64,000 nucleotides of DNA from an uncultured Muribaculaceae bacterium (GTDB lineage: Bacteria; Bacteroidota; Bacteroidia; Bacteroidales; Muribaculaceae), in assembly GCA_910578095.1 (NCBI GenBank), contig CAJTOZ010000011.1, positions 9,146 through 73,145 on the forward strand. The letters are read 5' to 3'. This document shows positions 60,145-64,000 of this stretch, one piece after another. Both the position numbers and the translations under genes were made by a program. The notes beneath the pieces are model-generated. The model did not search any database, had not been told where the DNA came from, and saw only the letters and a list, made by a program, of their open reading frames with translations. Within the stretch, counting starts at the first letter, position 1. Every line of letters begins with the position of its first letter.

Positions 60145-61353
60145 ATGATTAAAACAGCAGAAAATATTCCGAGGCCAAAATATCTTGACAAGGTTTTGAG
60201 ATATAAAGGCAAAGGTGTGATAAAGGTACTGACTGGGCAACGGCGCGTTGGGAAGAGCTTTATATTAAATTCTGTTGAGGATATGCTCCGCCAGTCATCA
60301 CCAACAGCTAATTACATTCGCATAAATCTTGAAGATTTTGCTTTTTCTCATATCAAAAGCGCGTCTGATTTAAACGAGGAAATTGTCAAGCACCTGTCAG
60401 ATTCATCAATGAACTATATATTCATCGATGAAATCCAGGAGATTGAGGATTTTGACAAGGTTATTCGTTCGCTATGTCTCGATGCCAGGAACGACATCTA
60501 TGTCACTGGAAGCAATTCTTCAATGTTGTCTTCCGAAATCGCCTCGCGGCTTGCCGGACGAAGCATAGAGATTAGAGTGCACCCTCTTTGTTATGATGAG
60601 TTTCTTCTGTTTCATTCACTTGGAGATTCGGATGAAAGCTTAGACCTATATTTGAGATTTGGAGGAATGCCATATTTGAGGAATCTTCCCCTACGTGAGA
60701 CATGGAATGAATATCTCACCGGAATTACCGATGCTTTGGTTTACCGAGACATCGTAAGCCGACATTCCATCCGTAACAATGATTTTTTGCAAAGGTTACT
60801 GCTTTTCCTGGCCGATAATACCGGACAGATTTTTACGGCAAAACGCATAGCCGACTATTTAAAATCGCAACGTGTAGCCGGGACCGTGAATAGTGTACAA
60901 ACATATGCCGACTATATTTGCGATGCCTATATCACTAATAAAGTGCGACGATGGGACATAGAGGGAAAGAAATTCTTTGAGATAGGTGAAAAATATTATT
61001 TTGAGGATATCGGAATACGCAATTCTATTATAGGCTATCGTCCAATGGATATCGGATCGATTCTTGAGAATGCCGTTTACAATAGACTGTCAGCCGAAGA
61101 TTACGATATCAGGATAGGTATGCTTCAAAGAAACAAAGAAATTGATTTTGTCGCTGAAAAAGATGGGGAGCGAAAATACATTCAAGTTGCGGTTAATGTC
61201 TATGACAAAGCTACGGCTGACCGCGAGTTTGGTAATCTCAGATCAATTGGTGACAATTACGAAAAGTTGGTTGTCACACTACGCGATTCGGCGCCAAACA
61301 CCCAAAACGGTATCAAAATGCTATCTCTCCGTGACTTCTTGAATCTACCTTAA
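60145..61353 (+). CDS. AAA family ATPase with DUF4143-like C-terminal domain
   Basis: 402 residues from the ATG at 60145. Walker A GQRRVGKSF, Walker B NYIFIDEIQEI and sensor-like YVTGSNSSMLSSEIASRLAGR belong to the AAA_14 domain (to about 190). The C-terminal part (FLQRLLLFLADNTGQIFTAK onward, then EIDFVAEKDGERKYIQVAVN) matches DUF4143, with a nuclease-like E-x-D-F pattern near 345. Such proteins are common in Bacteroidota accessory regions; roles suggested for relatives range from toxin-like to defence functions, none proven here. It is the only cargo gene of cassette 2. Confidence 0.88.
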   Translation: MIKTAENIPRPKYLDKVLRYKGKGVIKVLTGQRRVGKSFILNSVEDMLRQSSPTANYIRINLEDFAFSHIKSASDLNEEIVKHLSDSSMNYIFIDEIQEIEDFDKVIRSLCLDARNDIYVTGSNSSMLSSEIASRLAGRSIEIRVHPLCYDEFLLFHSLGDSDESLDLYLRFGGMPYLRNLPLRETWNEYLTGITDALVYRDIVSRHSIRNNDFLQRLLLFLADNTGQIFTAKRIADYLKSQRVAGTVNSVQTYADYICDAYITNKVRRWDIEGKKFFEIGEKYYFEDIGIRNSIIGYRPMDIGSILENAVYNRLSAEDYDIRIGMLQRNKEIDFVAEKDGERKYIQVAVNVYDKATADREFGNLRSIGDNYEKLVVTLRDSAPNTQNGIKMLSLRDFLNLP

Positions 61354-61370
61354 CCTATGCAGGCGTTACT

Positions 61371-61454
61371 GATTTAGCTTGATAACAATAGATTCTGAAG
61401 TTGCCATATTTGGAACATTCTGGCACAATACTTTATTAGCCAACATCCTTTACA
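61371..61454 (+). repeat. Right arm of cassette 2
   Basis: 84 bp homologous to 59848-59931. It starts 17 bp after the stop codon of the ATPase gene. Confidence 0.82.
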
Positions 61455-61497
61455 TTTGAGGAAGTGAAGTAATGTAACTGAACACATATAAATCCAT
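61455..61497 (+). repeat. Putative attachment core, copy C (attR-like)
   Basis: Third copy of the dnaK 3'-end core, again coding FEEVK-stop. Right of ATCCAT it leaves the A/B similarity and continues into a different hairpin at 61503, as expected for the original chromosomal sequence. Confidence 0.83.
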
Positions 61498-61502
61498 ATA
61501 AA

Positions 61503-61540
61503 AATAGGCTGTCTAACAAGTTTAGGCAGCCTATTCCGCT
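61503..61540 (+). terminator. Hairpin downstream of attachment copy C
   Basis: Arms AATAGGCTGTCTAA (61503-61516) and TTAGGCAGCCTATT (61522-61535) form a 14-bp stem with one G-T wobble. The T-run is weak on the plus strand (CCGCTTTG) and strong on the minus strand (TTTTTATAT). It could be the original dnaK terminator, now 3.5 kb away. The remaining part of the 411-bp gap (61354-61764) holds the repeats, a G10 run and the next promoter. Confidence 0.55.
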
Positions 61541-61628
61541 TTGTCAGAATGTGTGAATGAACTCAAATTCATTGAGGAACGCCCGTGGCAATCATTAATT
61601 AACATTAATTTGGTTAAAAAATCTAAAT

Positions 61629-61638
61629 GGGGGGGGGG
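61629..61638 (+). repeat. Ten-G homopolymer upstream of the fimbria-type operon promoter
   Basis: Ten consecutive G lie 6 bp before the -33 box (61645). Such tracts slip during replication and can switch promoters. Confidence 0.85.
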
Positions 61639-61644
61639 TAAAAA

Positions 61645-61677
61645 TTTGTATTTGTTTTACAAAATCTATTAACTTTG
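61645..61677 (+). promoter_or_regulatory. Promoter of the DUF3575/DUF5119 operon
   Basis: TTTG at 61645-61648, 21 bp, TAACTTTG at 61670-61677. The leader to the ATG at 61765 is about 80 nt. Confidence 0.7.
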
Positions 61678-61764
61678 CACCGCTTTTAAGTAAGTTTCAG
61701 CATTTTAACGCAACCTATATCATTTTAATCATAGCTCTCGGAACATAAAAATCTTTATTTTATA

Positions 61765-63087
61765 ATGGATGTTACGGCACCCGCATATCATAAAGAATTA
61801 AAATGCAACCCAGGCATAAACGTAGCCCGCCATGCAATTTCAATATGCTTGGCGGCGCTGATTCTTATTGCCCTGATTTCGGCTGTTCCGTGCGTGGCTT
61901 CCGAACCCGCCACCGACACCCTCTCCATATCGGCACAAGCTCAGGCCCGTATCGATTTCAAAGTCAATCTCACCAATTTCGACAAGACATACCACAGCAA
62001 CGACAGCGCCCTCGGGCAGGTGCTCGCACGCATCGACTCCATGGTGCTCGATCCGCGCATGCGCGTGGAACGCATCACCGTGGTGGGCACAGCATCGCCC
62101 GAAGGTCCCTACCTGAACAATGTGCGCCTTGCCAACGGTCGTGCACGAGCGTTCATCTCCATCCTCCGGGAGCGCTATTCGTTTCCCGACAGCATCTATG
62201 CCATATCCACTATCCCCGAGGACTGGGACGGCATGCGCATGATGCTCGCCGCCGACAGCACCATCCCCTATGGAGCCGTGGTGCTCAGCTTCCTCGACCG
62301 GACAGCCAACATCGACGGCGACACCCGCGAACGGCGCCTCAAGAGCCTCGATGGGGGCGCTCCCTACGCCTCCATGCGCCACCACGTGCTGCCCTACCTG
62401 CGCCGAGCCTCCGTGCTGGTGGACTACGACACCCGCTGGCTCTGCTGCCGCATTGACAATCCCGCACCGGCATATACAGACATCCGCCCGCTGACATCCA
62501 CCCCCTCTTTCTCACTCATGGCAGTGGATATCCCTGAGCACGCGGCAATGCGGCAACGCTTCTTTGCCCTGAAGACCAACCTGCTGTGGGATGCCGCCCT
62601 GTGTGCCAATCTCGGCTTCGAGCTCGAACTGTGGCCCCACTGGAGCCTCGATGTGCCGGTGTGGTATTCGCCCTACGACATCACCCGCCGCTGGCGCATC
62701 CGCCTGCTGGCCACACAGCCCGAGCTGCGCTATTGGCTCCGCGATGCCGGTGCCGGGCATTATTTCGGCGTGCACACCTCGGTGATAGGCTTCAACGTGA
62801 GCTTCGCCGGCGACTACCGCTATCAGGATCCCAACCACGCAGCCTTCGGCCTGGGCATAGGCTACGGCTTCGCCTTCCACCTCGACAAGGCGCGCCGCTG
62901 GAGCATGGAAGCGCAAATAGGCGCCGGCTACATCTCCTACAAATGGATAAAATACCACAACACCGGCCGCAACGGCGCCGAGGTGTCGCGTGGCGGCGGC
63001 ACATACTGGGGGCTCACCCGCGCCGGACTTGCCATTTCCTATAAGTTCTACAGCCAGCGCAAGGAAAGGAGGTGGATGAAATGGTGA
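61765..63087 (+). CDS. DUF3575 domain outer-membrane protein with OmpA-like N-terminal half
   Basis: The product has 440 residues with a hydrophobic signal near 24-47 (ISICLAALILIALISAVPCV). The first half carries an OmpA-type peptidoglycan-binding pattern (FDKTYHSNDSALGQVLARID; TASPEGPYLNNVRLANGRAR). The second half (about 255-440) is a beta-barrel-like DUF3575 domain (FFALKTNLLWDAALCANLGF; LPVWYSPYD-type aromatics; SRGGGTYWGLTRAGLAISYKF). In Bacteroidales such genes open fimbria operons together with DUF5119 lipoproteins and Mfa-like fimbrillins. The stop overlaps the next start by 7 bp. Confidence 0.87.
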   Translation: MDVTAPAYHKELKCNPGINVARHAISICLAALILIALISAVPCVASEPATDTLSISAQAQARIDFKVNLTNFDKTYHSNDSALGQVLARIDSMVLDPRMRVERITVVGTASPEGPYLNNVRLANGRARAFISILRERYSFPDSIYAISTIPEDWDGMRMMLAADSTIPYGAVVLSFLDRTANIDGDTRERRLKSLDGGAPYASMRHHVLPYLRRASVLVDYDTRWLCCRIDNPAPAYTDIRPLTSTPSFSLMAVDIPEHAAMRQRFFALKTNLLWDAALCANLGFELELWPHWSLDVPVWYSPYDITRRWRIRLLATQPELRYWLRDAGAGHYFGVHTSVIGFNVSFAGDYRYQDPNHAAFGLGIGYGFAFHLDKARRWSMEAQIGAGYISYKWIKYHNTGRNGAEVSRGGGTYWGLTRAGLAISYKFYSQRKERRWMKW

Positions 63088-64000
63088 TATTCCGGCTGTT
63101 GCCCATCGCAGTCATGTGTGTGGCGCTTGCTTCATGCGATGCCACCATCCATTTCTATCCCGAGCCCGACGGCGGATCCAAGTCCGACCTGCGGCTCAAC
63201 GTGGACTGGAGCGACTACGGCAAGACCGTGCCCACGGGCATGACTGTGATATGCCACCACACCGAGACCGGTGAGAAAAACCATAGCATCGACAACAACA
63301 CCGCCTACGTGTCGCCGCGCCTGGCGGAAGGACGCCACTGGGCCACCGTCTTCAACCTCACCGAGGACGAATACAATTATATCGGGTTCCGCGGCCTCGA
63401 CGCCGTGGAGACCGCCGAGGCTTTCGCCCCCGAGCAGGAGGAGCCCAAGTGGTACGGCGGCCGATCCGACGGACGCAGCTATGTGGCATGGCCACCCGAA
63501 TGGCTCGCCACCGACACCATCATGACCGACCATGTGCGCCACTCCCTCGGTGGCACACAGGTGATAGGCACCCTGCACCCGAAGAACATCATCTACACCC
63601 TCCACGTGACCATCCACACCGAGAACATAGGCAACCTGAGGGCGGCGCGCGGGAGCATCAGCGGGATGGCCTCGGGCAGAAGGCTCGCCGCAGACCGGCC
63701 AAACGACAATTCCGTGACCGTGGCCCATCCCATAGCGTCCGACGAATGGTCGCGCTCGCGCACATCCTCCAAACCCGACATCGGCATGGTGGAGGCCGAC
63801 ATACGCTGCTTCGGACTGCCCGGCAACCATGGCGGCTCGCCCACCGAAAATTTCCTCGAGTTCCAGGCTATGCTTGCCGATGGCAAGACCGTGCTGCGCT
63901 ACAACGTCCCCGTGGGCCATCTCATAGTCGAGAGCGACCCGCCGCCGGGCAGGCGAGGCGACAACCTCGACCTGTGGCTCAACCTGTGGCTCCCACCCCC
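63081..64000 (+). CDS. DUF5119 lipoprotein of a fimbria-type operon (partial, 3' end outside window)
   Basis: The frame opens at the ATG at 63081, overlapping the previous gene by 7 bp, with a strong ribosome-binding site (AAAGGAGG, 63065-63072), and runs to the window edge, giving about 306 residues. Lipobox ALASC (Cys19). The start of the mature part, HFYPEPDGGSKSDLRLNVDW, and YGKTVPTGMTVICHHTETG are typical of DUF5119 proteins. The chain also shows NNTAYVSPRLAEGRHWATVF, IIYTLHVTIHTENIGNLRAA and a C-terminal NLDLWLNLWLP. These surface lipoproteins accompany Mfa/FimA-type fimbriae; anchor or tip function is inferred. Fimbrillin genes would be expected just beyond the edge. Confidence 0.85.
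   Translation, partial: MVIFRLLPIAVMCVALASCDATIHFYPEPDGGSKSDLRLNVDWSDYGKTVPTGMTVICHHTETGEKNHSIDNNTAYVSPRLAEGRHWATVFNLTEDEYNYIGFRGLDAVETAEAFAPEQEEPKWYGGRSDGRSYVAWPPEWLATDTIMTDHVRHSLGGTQVIGTLHPKNIIYTLHVTIHTENIGNLRAARGSISGMASGRRLAADRPNDNSVTVAHPIASDEWSRSRTSSKPDIGMVEADIRCFGLPGNHGGSPTENFLEFQAMLADGKTVLRYNVPVGHLIVESDPPPGRRGDNLDLWLNLWLPP

Larger units (their letters stand above)
59975..61497 (+). mobile_element. Cassette 2: AT-rich cargo between attachment copies B and C
   Basis: 1.5 kb, core to core. Left arm 59975-60042 with the terminator-like hairpin, one AAA-ATPase gene with its own promoter, right arm 61371-61454. It has the same arms as cassette 1 but unrelated cargo, which argues against a simple tandem duplication. 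Confidence 0.68.

Noticed and set aside
57932..61497. The repeated segments as insertion-sequence ends or a CRISPR array
   Set aside because: No transposase and no terminal inverted repeats bound the segments, and only three copies exist with kilobase spacing. The preserved dnaK codons fit attachment sites better.
57932..61497. Simple tandem duplication by homologous recombination at dnaK
   Set aside because: The two segments between the repeats have unrelated cargo; only the core and arms are alike.
61640..61680. Invertible promoter upstream of the fimbria-type operon
   Set aside because: I found no pair of inverted repeats flanking the promoter and no invertase gene nearby in the window.

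Overview
The window comes from a GC-rich member of the Bacteroidota, order Bacteroidales. A Muribaculaceae-like gut anaerobe is my best guess, but the family is inferred from gene content only. The evidence for the phylum is direct: SusC/SusD pairs, a hybrid two-component sensor (HTCS), many short lipoprotein signals, and promoters of the type TTTG-N19/20-TAnnTTTG in front of most transcription units.

Region 1 (1-24925) is a xylan utilisation locus. On the minus strand lie a GH35-like hydrolase followed by a sialate O-acetylesterase-type esterase (partial at the left edge), and a GH115 alpha-glucuronidase. On the plus strand lie the HTCS regulator, a GH43 beta-xylosidase, two SusC/SusD pairs, a surface lipoprotein and a GH10 endo-xylanase with two carbohydrate-binding modules inserted in its catalytic domain. 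The order SusC-SusD-SusC-SusD-lipoprotein-GH10 matches the known Prevotella/Bacteroides xus core. Three promoters of the locus share one architecture: two (A/G)TGTTACA-type half-sites 21 bp apart, ending 30-31 bp upstream of a good -7 box that lacks a -33 box. I propose this as the HTCS operator. A weaker copy precedes a second glycosidase operon (GH43-GH31) at 34.5-38.4 kb.

Region 2 (25-38.5 kb) holds a TolC/HlyD/two-permease export operon with no ATPase gene, a Trp/Gly-rich secreted protein of unknown function, a FadL-like outer-membrane protein joined to an L-serine dehydratase, and the GH43-GH31 operon. A small lipoprotein gene follows on the minus strand.

Region 3 (39.6-52.7 kb, minus strand) is the conserved translation/transcription supercluster: tRNA-Thr(TGT), tRNA-Tyr, tRNA-Gly, tRNA-Thr(GGT), tuf, tRNA-Trp, secE, nusG, rplKAJL, rpoBC. 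It has a strong promoter, a final terminator and two internal hairpins that look like attenuators.

Region 4 (52.9-61.5 kb) has an M16 peptidase, dnaK, and then an accessory stretch with the clearest novelty of the window. The last codons of dnaK plus the adjacent bases (43 bp) occur three times, at 57932, 59932 and 61455, enclosing two AT-rich cargo segments of about 2.0 and 1.5 kb. The flanking arms are arranged as attL, junction and attR would be for two tandem site-specific insertions into the dnaK 3' end. Neither segment encodes a recombinase. Cargo 1 is a DUF1848 protein and a broken methyltransferase; cargo 2 is an AAA/DUF4143 ATPase.

Region 5 (61.6-64 kb) starts a fimbria-type operon (DUF3575 protein, DUF5119 lipoprotein, cut by the right edge). 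A ten-G homopolymer lies just upstream of its promoter.
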